From Ferrovibrio sp. MS7 (GTDB lineage: Bacteria > Pseudomonadota > Alphaproteobacteria > Ferrovibrionales > Ferrovibrionaceae), in NCBI RefSeq assembly GCF_038404985.1, contig NZ_JBBKBA010000001.1:2508001-2572000 (forward strand): DNA of 64,000 nt, given 5' to 3'. Both the position numbers and the translations under genes were made by a program. Below, one piece after another: positions 54,524 through 64,000 of the stretch. Within the stretch, counting starts at the first letter, position 1; each line of letters opens with the position of its first letter. A model generated the notes under the pieces. That model did no database searches and had not been told where the DNA came from. It saw nothing but the letters and a program-made list of their open reading frames with translations.

Positions 54524-55701
54524 AGCGGCAGCCGCAGGGTGGCGAGCGCCTGCGCCGCAATGCCTTCGCGCCGGCCGGTGAAGCCCAGGCCCTCGGTGGT
54601 GGTGGCCTTCACCGCGACACGGCTGATATCGATGCGGCAGATTTCGGCGATGCGTGCGCGCATGGCATCGCGATGCGGCCCGATCTTCGGCGCTTCACAG
54701 ATGAAGGTGAGGTCGAGATGGGCGATGACGCCGCCGCGTGCCCGCACCAGGTCGGCGGCATGCTGCAGGAAACGGTCGGAGGCAGCGTTTTTCCAGCGCA
54801 TATCGCTCGGCGGGAAATGCTTGCCGATATCGCCATCGGCCAGCGCGCCGAGAATGGCATCGGTGAGTGCATGCAGGCCGACATCGGCATCGGAATGGCC
54901 AGCCAGCGAGCGGCTATGCGGCACTTCGATGCCGGCCAGCATAAGCTTGCGGCCTGGTTCATCGCCGAAGGCGTGCACGTCATAGCCCTGGCCCATGCGG
55001 ATATCGCCGAGGCTCAGCAGCAACTGCCGCTCGGCACGGGCGAAATCGCCGGGTTCCGTCAGCTTGAAATTCTCTTCCTCGCCTAAGACCAGTTGCACCG
55101 CCAGACCGGCCTGTTCGGCCACCGCCGCATCATCCGTGTGCGTCCCATTCCTGAAGGCCTGATGCGCTTCCAGGATGGCGCCGAAATGGAATGCTTGCGG
55201 TGTCTGGGCCCGCCACAGGCCTTGGCGGTCGGCGCCGCCCTGGATCAGGCCATCTTGCCCTGCGGCGCGTTTCAGCGTATCCACCACCGGCACCGCAAGG
55301 ATCGCGCCTGGGCTCTGGCCTAGGGCAGTGAGCAGGCGGTCGATGGCGGCGGCCTTCAGGAAGGGCCGTGCGGCATCATGGATCAGCACGGTAGCCGGCG
55401 GTTCGGGCAGAGCATTCAGGGCCTCGAGGCCAAGACGTGTGGACTCCTGCCTGGTTTCGCCGCCAAAACAGGCAACGGCCAATTTTTCAGCAGACGGCAG
55501 GCCCTGGGTTGCTTCATGGTAGAGGGCCTGATCGTCGGGATGGATCACCACCTGCACCAGGCCGATGGCATCATGGGTCAGGCAGGCAAGCAGGCTATGC
55601 CGCAAGACGGGGATGCCGCCAAGATATTGGTATTGCTTGGGGATTCCGCCACCGGCGCGCAGGCCGCGGCCCCCGGCGACGATCAGGGCGGCATGTTTCA
55701 T
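54520..55701 (-). CDS. ispDF: Bifunctional IspDF: MEP cytidylyltransferase / MECDP synthase
   Basis: A 393-residue fusion of two enzymes of the non-mevalonate isoprenoid route. The IspD part (about 1-225) has [32 protein letters not shown] and AQTPQAFHF. The IspF part (from about 233) begins [11 protein letters not shown], with zinc-binding DVH, then [32 protein letters not shown]. The fusion is common in alphaproteobacteria. The ATG at 55701 has AGGG nine bases upstream; the GTG at 55710 is less likely. First gene of the ispDF-pgpA-pncC operon. Confidence 0.96.
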   Translation of the reverse strand: MKHAALIVAGGRGLRAGGGIPKQYQYLGGIPVLRHSLLACLTHDAIGLVQVVIHPDDQALYHEATQGLPSAEKLAVACFGGETRQESTRLGLEALNALPEPPATVLIHDAARPFLKAAAIDRLLTALGQSPGAILAVPVVDTLKRAAGQDGLIQGGADRQGLWRAQTPQAFHFGAILEAHQAFRNGTHTDDAAVAEQAGLAVQLVLGEEENFKLTEPGDFARAERQLLLSLGDIRMGQGYDVHAFGDEPGRKLMLAGIEVPHSRSLAGHSDADVGLHALTDAILGALADGDIGKHFPPSDMRWKNAASDRFLQHAADLVRARGGVIAHLDLTFICEAPKIGPHRDAMRARIAEICRIDISRVAVKATTTEGLGFTGRREGIAAQALATLRLPL

Positions 55702-55829
55702 GGCCGGCACCCTAACCGAGGCGGGGCGGGTCTGGCAAATCGTAGGGTAGCGCTGGATTCATGTTGCAGCGCAGTAAAAACACCGGTACCATGGTCAACA
55801 AGTGGGCAGCTAAGGCTGATGTCTAAAAA

Positions 55830-56816
55830 ATGAGCATAGAAATTGGTTCGGTAAAGATCGAGGATCCGGTGATCCTTGCGCCGATGTCTGGCGTGACGGA
55901 TTTGCCGTTCCGCCGGCTGGTCAAGCGCTCCGGCGCGGGCCTTGTCGTGTCCGAGATGATTGCCTCGGAGGCGATGGTGCGTGCGTCGCGCCAGTCGCTG
56001 AAGATGGCCGAGAATAGCCCTGAGGAATTCCCGTTGTCGATGCAGCTTGCCGGCTGCGAGGGCCATGTCATGGCCGAGGCGGCGAAGCTGAACGAGGACA
56101 AGGGCTTCGCCATCATCGATATCAACATGGGCTGCCCGGTGAAGAAGGTGGTGAACGGCTATGCCGGTTCCGCCCTGATGCGCGATCTGGCTCATGCCAA
56201 GACCCTGATCACCGCCACGGTGAATGCCGTGAAGCTGCCAGTGACGTTGAAGATGCGCACCGGCTGGGATGAGCAGAGCCGCAATGCGCCGGAACTTGCC
56301 CGCATCGCCGAAGGCGAGGGCATCAAGATGCTCACCGTGCACGGCCGCACCCGCTGCCAGATGTATAACGGTCGCGCCGACTGGAGCTTCGTGCGCCGTG
56401 TGAAGGAGGCCGTATCGATCCCGGTGATCGTGAACGGCGATATCACCACGCTGGAAGAGGCCCGTGCCGCGCTGGATCAATCCGGCGCCGATGGCGTGAT
56501 GATCGGCCGTGGCGCCTATGGCCGCCCCTGGTTCCTGGCGCAGGTGATGGAATATCTGCGCAGCGGTACGGTGATGCCGGACCCGAGCCTGGATGAGCAG
56601 GAGCGTATCGTGCTGGAGCATTACGATGCGATGCTGGAATTCTATGGCCTGCAGACGGGTGTGAAAATCGCACGCAAGCATGTCGCCTGGTATTCCAAAG
56701 GCCTGCCTGGCTCGGCGGATTTCCGTACCCGGATCATGCAGATCGAGCAGCCCGATGACGTGCGCCGTGCGGTGCGCGACTTCTACGCGCCGCAGCTCGA
56801 TCGGTTGGCAGCGTGA
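55830..56816 (+). CDS. dusB: tRNA-dihydrouridine synthase (DusB/NifR3)
   Basis: A 328-residue flavoenzyme reducing uridines in the tRNA D-loop. Family parts: [52 protein letters not shown] with catalytic Cys102, VKMRTGWDE-like [32 protein letters not shown] and [12 protein letters not shown]. As nifR3 it is the standard first gene of the ntrBC operon in alphaproteobacteria. The ATG is preceded by an A-run and no clear Shine-Dalgarno site. Confidence 0.95.
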   Translation: MSIEIGSVKIEDPVILAPMSGVTDLPFRRLVKRSGAGLVVSEMIASEAMVRASRQSLKMAENSPEEFPLSMQLAGCEGHVMAEAAKLNEDKGFAIIDINMGCPVKKVVNGYAGSALMRDLAHAKTLITATVNAVKLPVTLKMRTGWDEQSRNAPELARIAEGEGIKMLTVHGRTRCQMYNGRADWSFVRRVKEAVSIPVIVNGDITTLEEARAALDQSGADGVMIGRGAYGRPWFLAQVMEYLRSGTVMPDPSLDEQERIVLEHYDAMLEFYGLQTGVKIARKHVAWYSKGLPGSADFRTRIMQIEQPDDVRRAVRDFYAPQLDRLAA

Positions 56817-57955
56817 CCGTGATGCCTGAGACCGCCGAGAAACGCAGCATGCTCGACCCCTCCCTGGTATTGGGCGCCATTCCCAACCCGATCCTGGTGC
56901 TGGATGGTACCGGTGACATCGAATACGCCAATCCAGCGGCCGAGCAGTTCTTCGACTCCGGCCTGGCGATGCTGAGCCGGCAGAATATCCGCGACGTGGT
57001 GCCGTTTGGCAGCCCGATCCTGGAACTGGTGAGTCAGGTGCAGCGCGACCGCTACGTGGTGTCGGAATACGATGTCGATCTCGGTTCGCCGCGGCTTGGT
57101 GAACGCCTGGTTGATGTGCAGGTTTCGCCGGTGCCGGAAAAGGAAGACTTTGTCATCCTGCGCCTGGATGAGCGCAGCATGGCGGCGAAGATCGACCGCC
57201 AGTTGACCCATCGTGGTGCGGCACGCTCCGTCACCGGCATGGCCGCGATCCTGGCGCATGAAGTGAAGAATCCGCTCTCCGGCATCCGTGGTGCGGCGCA
57301 GCTTCTGGAAGCCAGCGTCAGCCAGGCTGATCGTGAGTTGACGCGGCTGATCTGCGATGAAGCCGACCGTATTTGTGCCTTGGTTGATGGCATGGAAGTG
57401 TTCTCCGACAAGCGCCCGATTGAGCGCGGCCCGGTGAATATCCACCAGGTGCTGGAGCATGTGCGTCGCGTGGCGCAGGCCGGCTTCGGCAAGAATGTAC
57501 GCTTCATCGAGCGCTACGATCCGTCGCTGCCGCCGGTCTACGGCAACCGTGACCAGTTGGTGCAGGTGTTCCTCAATCTGGTGAAGAATGCTGCCGAGGC
57601 TATCGACGGCGATTCGGGCGGCGAGATCATTCTCACCACGGCCTACCGCCATGGCGTGCGTTTGGCGGTGCGCGGCTCGCGTGATCGTCTGCACCTGCCG
57701 CTCGAAGTAACCGTGCAGGATAACGGCCCCGGTGTGCCCGAGGATATCCGGCCTTATCTGTTTGACGCATTTGTGACCTCCAAACCGCAGGGTTCTGGCC
57801 TGGGGCTTGCATTGGTGGCGAAGATTATCGGCGACCATGGCGGCGTCATCGAATGCGATAGCCGTCCCCGCCGAACGGTGTTTAGTGCGCGGCTGCCGGT
57901 CCATACCACTGCGGTGGATGCGATCACGGCAGACGAAATTGGAGAGCAGGCATGA
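56813..57955 (+). CDS. ntrB: Nitrogen regulation sensor kinase NtrB
   Basis: A 380-residue cytoplasmic histidine kinase. A PAS domain ([27 protein letters not shown]) is followed by the dimerisation region with His149 in [22 protein letters not shown] and the ATPase domain ([33 protein letters not shown]). It phosphorylates NtrC under nitrogen limitation and reverses this when bound by PII. The GTG start (56813) overlaps the dusB stop; ATG 56822 is an alternative. Confidence 0.95.
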   Translation: MTVMPETAEKRSMLDPSLVLGAIPNPILVLDGTGDIEYANPAAEQFFDSGLAMLSRQNIRDVVPFGSPILELVSQVQRDRYVVSEYDVDLGSPRLGERLVDVQVSPVPEKEDFVILRLDERSMAAKIDRQLTHRGAARSVTGMAAILAHEVKNPLSGIRGAAQLLEASVSQADRELTRLICDEADRICALVDGMEVFSDKRPIERGPVNIHQVLEHVRRVAQAGFGKNVRFIERYDPSLPPVYGNRDQLVQVFLNLVKNAAEAIDGDSGGEIILTTAYRHGVRLAVRGSRDRLHLPLEVTVQDNGPGVPEDIRPYLFDAFVTSKPQGSGLGLALVAKIIGDHGGVIECDSRPRRTVFSARLPVHTTAVDAITADEIGEQA

Positions 57956-59400
57956 GCAACAAAGGTACGATCCTGGTCGCAGACGATGATCGCTCGATTA
58001 GGACCGTGCTGGACCAGGCTTTGGGCCGGGTCGGCTATCAGGTACGTTCCACCGGCAATGCGGCGACGCTGTGGCGCTGGACCTCGGAAGGTGAGGGCGA
58101 CCTGATCATCACCGACGTGGTGATGCCGGACGAGAATGGCCTGGACCTGCTGCCGCGCATCAAGCGTATCCGGCCCGATCTGCCGATCATCGTGATGAGC
58201 GCACAGAAGACCCTGCTCACCGCCGTGAAGGCGGCCGAGCGCGGCGCCTACGATTACCTGCCCAAGCCCTTCGACCTCAAGGAATTGCTGCGCGTTGTGG
58301 AGCGCGCGCTGAGCCAGCCTAAGGCGATGCCGTCGGAAGCCGCCGAGGCGGCGAATGACGAGGAAAAGCTGCCGCTGATCGGCCGTTCGCCCTCGATGCA
58401 GGAAATCTACCGCGTCATGGCGCGCCTGATGGGCACCGATCTGACGGTGCTGATCTCGGGCGAGAGCGGCACCGGCAAGGAACTGGTGGCGCGCGCGCTG
58501 CATGATTACGGCAAGCGCCGCAATGGCCCCTTCGTGGCGATCAACATGGCGGCGATTCCGCGCGAGCTGATCGAGTCCGAATTGTTCGGTCACGAAAAGG
58601 GCGCCTTCACCGGTGCTAATGCGCGCTATGCCGGCCGCTTCGAGCAGTCGGAGGGTGGCACGCTGTTCCTGGACGAAATCGGCGATATGCCGATCGAGGC
58701 GCAGACCCGCCTGCTGCGCGTGTTGCAGCAGGGCGAATACACCACCGTGGGCGGCCGTACCGCGATCCGTACCGATGTGCGCATTGTCGCCGCCACGAAC
58801 CGCGATCTGCGCCAGTTGGTGAACCAGGGCCTGTTCCGCGAGGACTTGTTCTATCGCCTGAACGTAGTGCCGCTGCGCCTGCCGCCGCTGCGCGAGCGTG
58901 GCGAGGACATCCCGGATCTGGTGCGGCATTTCCTTAATCAGGCCCATGCCCAGGGGCTGCCGCTCAAGACCGTGTCGCCGGAAGCCATGGAGCGGCTGCG
59001 CCGCTACCGCTGGCCGGGCAATGTGCGTGAGCTGGAGAATCTGGTGCGCCGCCTGGCCGCGCTTTACGCCGAGGATGTGATCGGCGTGGAGGTGATCGAG
59101 AACGAGCTGGCCGAGCCGCCGCAGGCTGCCCGGGCGCCGGAGCCGAACGAGGAGGAGACCCTCGCCGGTGCGATTGAACGCCATATCACGAAGTATTTTG
59201 CCGCCCATGGCGACGATCTGCCGCCCAACGGGCTTTACGACCGCATGCTGCGTGAGCTGGAAATACCGCTGATCTCGCTTAGCCTGGCTGCGACGCGGGG
59301 CAACCAGATCAAGGCGGCCTCGATGCTGGGGCTGAACCGCAACACGCTGCGCAAGAAGATCCGCGACCACAACATCCAGGTCATTCGCGGTCTGAAATAG
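57952..59400 (+). CDS. ntrC: Nitrogen regulator NtrC, sigma54-dependent activator
   Basis: A 482-residue enhancer-binding protein. The receiver has Asp55 ([11 protein letters not shown]). The AAA+ domain has GESGTGKE (Walker A), the intact sigma54 loop [29 protein letters not shown] and RHFLNQA-type sensor regions. The C-terminal Fis-like helix-turn-helix is [23 protein letters not shown]. It starts with an ATGA overlap on ntrB. It drives glnA, amt and related genes with RpoN. Confidence 0.96.
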   Translation: MSNKGTILVADDDRSIRTVLDQALGRVGYQVRSTGNAATLWRWTSEGEGDLIITDVVMPDENGLDLLPRIKRIRPDLPIIVMSAQKTLLTAVKAAERGAYDYLPKPFDLKELLRVVERALSQPKAMPSEAAEAANDEEKLPLIGRSPSMQEIYRVMARLMGTDLTVLISGESGTGKELVARALHDYGKRRNGPFVAINMAAIPRELIESELFGHEKGAFTGANARYAGRFEQSEGGTLFLDEIGDMPIEAQTRLLRVLQQGEYTTVGGRTAIRTDVRIVAATNRDLRQLVNQGLFREDLFYRLNVVPLRLPPLRERGEDIPDLVRHFLNQAHAQGLPLKTVSPEAMERLRRYRWPGNVRELENLVRRLAALYAEDVIGVEVIENELAEPPQAARAPEPNEEETLAGAIERHITKYFAAHGDDLPPNGLYDRMLRELEIPLISLSLAATRGNQIKAASMLGLNRNTLRKKIRDHNIQVIRGLK

Positions 59401-59446
59401 CCTGTCTGGCTCTGCCGGGCGGCTGTTTACCGGCCGGGCCGGCTGA

Positions 59447-59475
59447 TTCACAGGCGCTGCCGGGTGGTATAGACT
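59447..59475 (+). promoter_or_regulatory. Candidate promoter of ntrYX, start codon close behind
   Basis: TTCACA (59447-59452), 17 bases, TAGACT (59470-59475; the overlapping TATAGA is at 59468-59473). The -35 has five of six consensus bases and the -10 four. The ntrY ATG is at 59485, only nine bases beyond, and has no Shine-Dalgarno site, so the mRNA may be leaderless. Confidence 0.35.
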
Positions 59476-59484
59476 GCCCGGCCA

Positions 59485-61836
59485 ATGACCCTGGACCCTG
59501 CCGTAAACGATCCATCCGCTAAGCCCGCCGGGACAGCCCCCGGGGTGCTGTTATGGCGTCGCCTGGTCGCCTGGATCGCGCGCCACCGGGTGATGCGCTA
59601 TTTCGAGATCGCCGTCGCGGTTTCAGCCCTGGCGCTCGGCATTGTCACCTATGTGGCGATGACCCCAGGCGCGATGCGCGAACTCAGCCCGCGCGAAATC
59701 CAGTTCATGCTGCTCTCCGACCTGGTGGCCCTGCTGGCGCTGATTGCCGTGGTGGCGCGCCGCCTGGTGATGCTGTGGATGCAGCGCCGGCGCGGCGCGG
59801 CGGGTTCGCGTCTGCATGCCCGGCTGGTGGTGATTTTTGCCGTGCTGTCCTCGCTGCCGGCGGTGTTGATGTCGGTGTTTGCCGTGCTGTTCTTCAGCCT
59901 CGGCCTGCAAACCTGGTTCAGCGACCGTGTGAACACGGCGGTGAAGGCATCGGTGGCGGTGGCAGAGGCCTATTCCCAGGAGCACCGCAAGACGATCCGC
60001 GCCGATATACTGGGCATGGCGGTCGATCTCAACCGTGAAGCCTCGCGCCTGGGGCGCAACCCGATCCTGTTCCAGCAGGCGGTGCTCACCCTGGCCCGGC
60101 TGCGCGGCCTGGGCGAGGCCATGGTCTTCACCTCGACGCGCGAAATCCTGGCCCAGACACGGCTCGGCATGCAGTTCGACCTGGATCAGATCACCGATCC
60201 GATGCTGTTCGATGCCGCCAACGGCCAGCTTGTGTTTATCGCTGCTGACTCCGACGAGCGCGTGCGCGGCCTGATCAAACTCGATGGCTTCGTCGATGCC
60301 TTCCTCTATGTCGGCCGCTTCATCGACCCGCAGGTGCTGGCCAACCTGGATCGCACCCGTGCGGCGGCCGCGCAATATAACCGTCTGGAGCAGGAGCGTT
60401 CCGGCCTGGAAGTCCGCTTCGCCGGCCTGTTCATCCTGGTATCGCTGCTGCTGCTGCTGGCCTCGATCTGGCTCAGCCTCACCATGGCCACCCGGCTGGC
60501 GACGCCGATAGGCGAGGTCGTATCCGCCGCAGAGCGGATCAGTACTGGCGAACTTGGGGTGCGCGTTACCGAACAGCCGGGCGAGGACGAGATCGGCAAT
60601 CTCGGTCGTGCCTTCAACCGTATGACGGGCCAGCTTGCGGCGCAGCAGGCACAGCTCATCAGTGCCAACCGCCAACTCGACGAGCGCCGCCGCTTCACCG
60701 AAACCGTGTTGGCTGGTGTCTCGGCTGGTGTCATCGGCGTTGATCTCAGCGGCAAGGTCACGTTGCCGAACCCTTCTGCTCTGCATCTGCTGGAGGCCGG
60801 GTTCGACGATGTGGTGGGCAAGCCGTTCATTGATGTGGCGCCCGAGATGGCGCCCCTGTTTCTGCAACTTCGAGATAATCCCGCCGAACAAGTCGCACGC
60901 GGTCAGGTGGTGGTTCAGCGTGGCGAAGCGCCGCGCAGCCTGCTGGTCCGCGTGGCGCGCGAGATCACTGGCAATGAGCTGCTGGGCTACGTCGTCACCT
61001 TCGATGACGTAACTGAACTGATGGCGGCGCAGCGCAATGCCGCCTGGGCCGATATCGCCCGGCGCATTGCCCATGAGATCAAGAATCCGCTTACCCCGAT
61101 CCAGCTTTCCGCCGAGCGGCTGAAGCGCAAGTATCTCAAGGAAGTCAGTACGGATCCGGAGATCTTCGCGCAATGCACCGATACTATCATTCGCCAAGTG
61201 GGTGATATCGGCCGCATGGTGGATGAATTCTCCGCCTTCGCCCGCATGCCGCGCCCGGTCTACCGCGAGGAAGACCTCACCCAGATCGTGCGGCAGTCAG
61301 CGTTCATGCAGCAGGTGGCGCGCGGCGATATCGGTTTCGAGAGCCGTTTCCCGGCCGATCCGGTGCTGCTGAAATGCGATGCACGGCAGATTTCGCAAGT
61401 GCTGACCAATGTGCTGCAGAATGCGCTGGATGCCATCGATGGCCGCGAACGCCGCGAGGATACCGCATTGCCGCCAGGCCGCATCCGGATCGAGTTGCGG
61501 CTGGAACAGGCCGAGGCGCAGCTTCTGATCTGCGACAACGGCAAGGGCCTGCCGGCGGAATTGCGGGGCCGGCTATTCGAGCCTTATGTGACGACGCGTG
61601 TCAAAGGCACCGGCCTCGGCCTTGCCATTGTGAAGAAGATCATCGAGGAGCATGGCGGCCAGATCACGCTGGAGGATGCCCGGGCGTTTGATCCGGAAGC
61701 GAAAAGTGGTAGTTTGGCGCGGATTCGATTGCCGCTCATGCCCGCCATCGGGCAGCAGCAGGGGGGCGGCGCCGAAACCACGAACCATATCGAGACGACG
61801 AAGCAGATGGTTGGCGTGAGCAGTCATGGCGCGTGA
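59485..61836 (+). CDS. ntrY: Nitrogen regulation sensor kinase NtrY
   Basis: A 783-residue membrane histidine kinase. Helices near residues 30-60, 75-95 and 112-140 precede a periplasmic part with LGMAVDLNREASRLGRNPILFQ. A further helix at about 310-330 (LFILVSLLLLLASIWLSLTMA) leads to HAMP (PIGEVVSAAERISTGEL), a PAS domain and the kinase core with His530 in RRIAHEIKNPLTPIQLSAERLKRK, then NVLQNALDAID and GTGLGLAIVKKI. It pairs with NtrX and is linked to nitrogen, redox or envelope control. Confidence 0.95.
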   Translation: MTLDPAVNDPSAKPAGTAPGVLLWRRLVAWIARHRVMRYFEIAVAVSALALGIVTYVAMTPGAMRELSPREIQFMLLSDLVALLALIAVVARRLVMLWMQRRRGAAGSRLHARLVVIFAVLSSLPAVLMSVFAVLFFSLGLQTWFSDRVNTAVKASVAVAEAYSQEHRKTIRADILGMAVDLNREASRLGRNPILFQQAVLTLARLRGLGEAMVFTSTREILAQTRLGMQFDLDQITDPMLFDAANGQLVFIAADSDERVRGLIKLDGFVDAFLYVGRFIDPQVLANLDRTRAAAAQYNRLEQERSGLEVRFAGLFILVSLLLLLASIWLSLTMATRLATPIGEVVSAAERISTGELGVRVTEQPGEDEIGNLGRAFNRMTGQLAAQQAQLISANRQLDERRRFTETVLAGVSAGVIGVDLSGKVTLPNPSALHLLEAGFDDVVGKPFIDVAPEMAPLFLQLRDNPAEQVARGQVVVQRGEAPRSLLVRVAREITGNELLGYVVTFDDVTELMAAQRNAAWADIARRIAHEIKNPLTPIQLSAERLKRKYLKEVSTDPEIFAQCTDTIIRQVGDIGRMVDEFSAFARMPRPVYREEDLTQIVRQSAFMQQVARGDIGFESRFPADPVLLKCDARQISQVLTNVLQNALDAIDGRERREDTALPPGRIRIELRLEQAEAQLLICDNGKGLPAELRGRLFEPYVTTRVKGTGLGLAIVKKIIEEHGGQITLEDARAFDPEAKSGSLARIRLPLMPAIGQQQGGGAETTNHIETTKQMVGVSSHGA

Positions 61837-63214
61837 CATTCTGATTGTCGACGACGAAGCGGATATCCGCAACCTGATCGCTGGCATCCTGGAGGATGAG
61901 GGTTATGAAACCCGCATGGCCGGCGATTCCGATGCCGCTCTCCGCGAAGTTGACTCTCGCCGCCCCAGTGCCGTGATCCTTGATATCTGGTTGCAGGGTA
62001 GCAGGCTCGATGGCCTGGAAATCCTTGACCGCATCGCTCGCGATCATCCCAATGTGCCGGTGATCATCATTTCCGGTCATGGCAATATCGAAACCGCTGT
62101 GTCGGCGATCAAGCGTGGCGCCTACGATTACATCGAGAAGCCGTTCAAGAGCGACCGCCTGCTGCTGCTGGTGGAGCGCGCACTGGAGCAGGCCCGCCTG
62201 CGCCGCGAGAACGAGGAACTGCGCCAGCGTTCCGGCAGCATCACCGAGATGATCGGCCATTCGCCGGCGATCAACGCACTGCGTCAGGCCGTGGAGCGGG
62301 TGGCGCCAAGCAACAGCCGCGTGCTGATTTCCGGCCCGCCGGGTTCCGGCAAGGAACTGGTGGCGCGGCTGCTGCACGCCCGTTCGCGCCGTGCCGGCGG
62401 CCGGCTGGTAGCGCTGAATGCGGCGGCCATGACGCCGGACCGCATGGAAACCGAACTGTTCGGCGTTGAAGAGGCCAGCGGCGGCTCGCATCGCGTCGGT
62501 GTGCTGGAAGAAGCCCATGGCGGCACGCTGTTTCTTGATGAAGTGGCTGACATGCCGCTGGAGACCCAGGCCAAGATCCTGCGTGTGCTGACCGAGCAGA
62601 GCTTCGAGCGCGTTGGTGGTCGCACCCGCGTACAGGTGGACGTGCGCGTGGTCAGCGGCACCAGCCATGATCTTGCCGCCCGGGTGCAACAGGGCCTGTT
62701 CCGCCAGGATCTCTATCATCGCCTCAATGTCGTGCCGCTGAAGGTGCCCGCGCTTCGCGACCGGCGCGAGGATATTCCCGAACTGGCCAAGTATTTCGTG
62801 CATTTCGAGGCCCAGCGTCAGGGCGTGCCGGAGCGTGAACTGGCCGAGGATGCGCTGCTGGCGCTGCAATCGGCGGAATGGCCGGGCAATGTGCGCGAGC
62901 TGCGCAATGCCGTGGCGCGGCTGCTGATCATGATGCCGGGCGAGCAGCGCGGCGCCATCCATGCCGACATGTTGCCGGCCGATCTTGGCGCCACGCCGCC
63001 AGTGGCTTTGCGGCCCGAGACCACCACGGAAGTGATGGCGCTGCCGCTGCGCGATGCCCGCGAGGTGTTCGAGCGCGAATACCTGCTGGCGCAGATCACC
63101 CGCTTCGGCGGCAATGTTTCGCGCACCGCCAGCTTCATCGGCATGGAACGCTCCGCGCTGCACCGCAAGCTCAAGGCGCTGGGTGTTGCCAATCTCGACC
63201 GCAACGGCAGCTAG
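61826..63214 (+). CDS. ntrX: NtrX response regulator, AAA+ type without GAFTGA
   Basis: A 462-residue regulator paired with NtrY. The receiver has Asp53 (VILDIWLQGSRLDG). The AAA+ domain has GPPGSGKE and [13 protein letters not shown]. Where NtrC has GAFTGA, this protein reads ELFGVEEASGGSHRVGVLEE, so the sigma54-contacting loop is absent. A Fis-like C-terminal helix-turn-helix is present (GGNVSRTASFIGMERSALHRKL). It overlaps the ntrY 3' end by 11 bases. It may act without RpoN or as a repressor. Confidence 0.93.
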   Translation: MARDILIVDDEADIRNLIAGILEDEGYETRMAGDSDAALREVDSRRPSAVILDIWLQGSRLDGLEILDRIARDHPNVPVIIISGHGNIETAVSAIKRGAYDYIEKPFKSDRLLLLVERALEQARLRRENEELRQRSGSITEMIGHSPAINALRQAVERVAPSNSRVLISGPPGSGKELVARLLHARSRRAGGRLVALNAAAMTPDRMETELFGVEEASGGSHRVGVLEEAHGGTLFLDEVADMPLETQAKILRVLTEQSFERVGGRTRVQVDVRVVSGTSHDLAARVQQGLFRQDLYHRLNVVPLKVPALRDRREDIPELAKYFVHFEAQRQGVPERELAEDALLALQSAEWPGNVRELRNAVARLLIMMPGEQRGAIHADMLPADLGATPPVALRPETTTEVMALPLRDAREVFEREYLLAQITRFGGNVSRTASFIGMERSALHRKLKALGVANLDRNGS

Positions 63215-63265
63215 GCCATGAAGGTGATCGCGCCATGAAAGTCATCGCGCCATGAAAGTCATCGT
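63215..63265 (+). repeat. Triple 17-bp tandem repeat carrying the trkA start codon
   Basis: Three consecutive units begin at 63215, 63232 and 63249: GCCATGAAGGTGATCGC, GCCATGAAAGTCATCGC and GCCATGAAAGTCATCGT. Units 2 and 3 differ at one base, unit 1 at two. Each carries an ATG, and the third is the real trkA start. Because the period is not a multiple of three, each ATG is in a different frame. Confidence 0.9.
63218..63255 (+). promoter_or_regulatory. Two tandem six-residue minicistrons (MKVIAP) in front of trkA
   Basis: ATG 63218 opens MKVIAP and stops at TGA 63236-63238. ATG 63235 opens an identical MKVIAP and stops at TGA 63253-63255. Each stop overlaps the next start as ATGA, the last one giving the trkA start at 63252. 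Ribosomes leaving ntrX (stop 63212-63214) could thus re-initiate stepwise to reach trkA. The peptides are seen; translation is not proven. Confidence 0.5.
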
Positions 63266-64000
63266 TTGTGGCGCCGGCCTGGTTGGCACCACCATCGCCC
63301 GGCAGCTTGCTGCCGAGGGCAATGAAGTGACGGTAATCGACCAGTCGGCGGAGCAGGCGCATAAGGTTGCCGAGACCTACGATCTCCGCTCCATTGTCGG
63401 CCATGCCTCGCATCCGGATGTGCTGGACCGTGCCGGTGCCGCCGATGCCGACATGCTGATCGCGGTGACCTATGCCGACGAGGTCAACATGATCGCCTGT
63501 GAGGTCGGCCGCGCCATTTTCAAGGTGCCGACCAAGATCGCCCGTATCCGCGCCCAGAGCTATCTGAAGCCGGAATGGTCCGATCTGTTCAATGGCGAGA
63601 ATATCTCCATCGACTACATCATCTCGCCGGAAATCGAGGTGGCGCGCGCGATTCACCGCCGCATCCTGACGCCTGGCGCCTTCGACATGATTCCCTTCGC
63701 CGGTGACCGTCTGCGCTTGATCGGCGTGCGCCTGGAAGAAGAATGCCCGGTGCTGAACACGCCGCTGCGCCAGCTTACCGAGCTGTTCCCGGACCTCAAC
63801 ATCAATGTCTGCGGCATCGTGCGCAACGACGAGATGATCGTGCCCGAGGCCGACGATCACATGGAGGCGGGCGACGAAATCTATTTCCTCGCCATGACCA
63901 GCCATGTGCAACGCGCCATGCGGCTGTTTGGCCATGAGGAGCGCGAGGCGCGGCGTATCGTGCTGGCCGGCGGCGGCAATATCGGCCTGTTCCTGGCACG
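63252..64000 (+). CDS. trkA: Trk potassium-uptake NAD-binding protein TrkA (partial, runs off the window)
   Basis: The first 249 codons are present. The protein begins MKVIVCGAGLVGTTIARQLAAEGNEVTVID, a Rossmann RCK_N domain, then VGHASHPDVLDRAGAADADMLIAVT. An RCK_C domain follows (GVRLEEECPVLNTPLRQL ... EAGDEIYFLAM). A second RCK_N begins at the window end (RRIVLAGGGNIGLFLA). TrkA gates the TrkH/G potassium channel by nucleotide binding. It follows ntrX directly, as is usual in alphaproteobacteria. Confidence 0.94.
   Translation, partial: MKVIVCGAGLVGTTIARQLAAEGNEVTVIDQSAEQAHKVAETYDLRSIVGHASHPDVLDRAGAADADMLIAVTYADEVNMIACEVGRAIFKVPTKIARIRAQSYLKPEWSDLFNGENISIDYIISPEIEVARAIHRRILTPGAFDMIPFAGDRLRLIGVRLEEECPVLNTPLRQLTELFPDLNINVCGIVRNDEMIVPEADDHMEAGDEIYFLAMTSHVQRAMRLFGHEEREARRIVLAGGGNIGLFLA

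Noticed and set aside
57754-59451. 565-codon frame antisense to ntrC
   Set aside because: Shadow of ntrC, with the same compositional signature as other shadows.

Overview
The window is a continuous stretch of GC-rich chromosome from an alphaproteobacterium. The gene order (dusB/nifR3-ntrB-ntrC-ntrY-ntrX-trkA, tpiA-secG-pyrG-kdsA-eno-ftsB-pdhA-pdhB-pdhC-lpd-lipA, a mipZ homologue, and a GTTC-N7-GTTC type SOS box) points to the Rhodospirillales or a close relative. The genus cannot be fixed from sequence alone. No rRNA, tRNA, CRISPR array, insertion sequence or prophage was found. Coding density is very high and most genes lie in tight, often overlapping operons.

Layout. (1) 1-4.2 kb: end of a leucine-degradation operon (tail of a probable enoyl-CoA hydratase, methylcrotonyl-CoA carboxylase alpha, HMG-CoA lyase), running into a DUF1489 gene and mipZ. 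(2) 4.3-7.5 kb: a tripartite tricarboxylate transporter tctCBA. (3) 7.5-11.5 kb, minus strand: a TAXI-type TRAP receptor, a fused TRAP permease and a secreted alpha/beta hydrolase. (4) 11.7-16.4 kb: a VWA protein, a J-domain membrane protein, a lipoprotein, an RlmM-like methyltransferase and an FMN-binding glutamate-synthase-like protein. (5) 16.4-20.1 kb: an HMCES/YedK protein, a periplasmic binding protein, CcdA and a YeeE/YedE transporter, with a divergent TusA. (6) 20.1-24.2 kb: small and unknown proteins, then ComEC. (7) 24.3-29.2 kb: lexA with two SOS-box-like sites, a chemoreceptor and a divergent polysaccharide deacetylase. (8) 29.2-35.0 kb, minus strand: a PAS protein and a ppiD-trpE-(glycosylase)-(methyltransferase) operon. 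(9) 35.1-53.5 kb: the conserved central-metabolism cluster from tpiA through pdh, lpd and lipA to malonyl-CoA decarboxylase, interrupted by several accessory genes. (10) 53.6-55.7 kb, minus strand: ispDF-pgpA-cinA. (11) 55.8-64.0 kb: dusB-ntrBC-ntrYX-trkA.

Genes that work together: pyruvate dehydrogenase (E1 alpha, E1 beta with its own lipoyl domain, E2, E3) sits beside lipoyl synthase, which makes its cofactor. NtrBC and NtrYX are paired two-component systems of nitrogen control. CcdA, YedE and TusA form a sulfur/redox neighbourhood.

The most unusual structure is at the ntrX-trkA junction (63215-63265). A 17-bp unit carrying the trkA start codon is repeated three times and creates two identical six-residue minicistrons, each ending in an ATGA overlap with the next start. 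Other points of interest are a short-chain dehydrogenase without its catalytic Tyr/Lys inside the pdh operon, near-identical lipoyl-domain DNA in pdhB and pdhC, NtrX without GAFTGA, a head-to-head pair of extragenic palindromes, and strong hairpins between the binding-protein and permease genes of both transporter operons.
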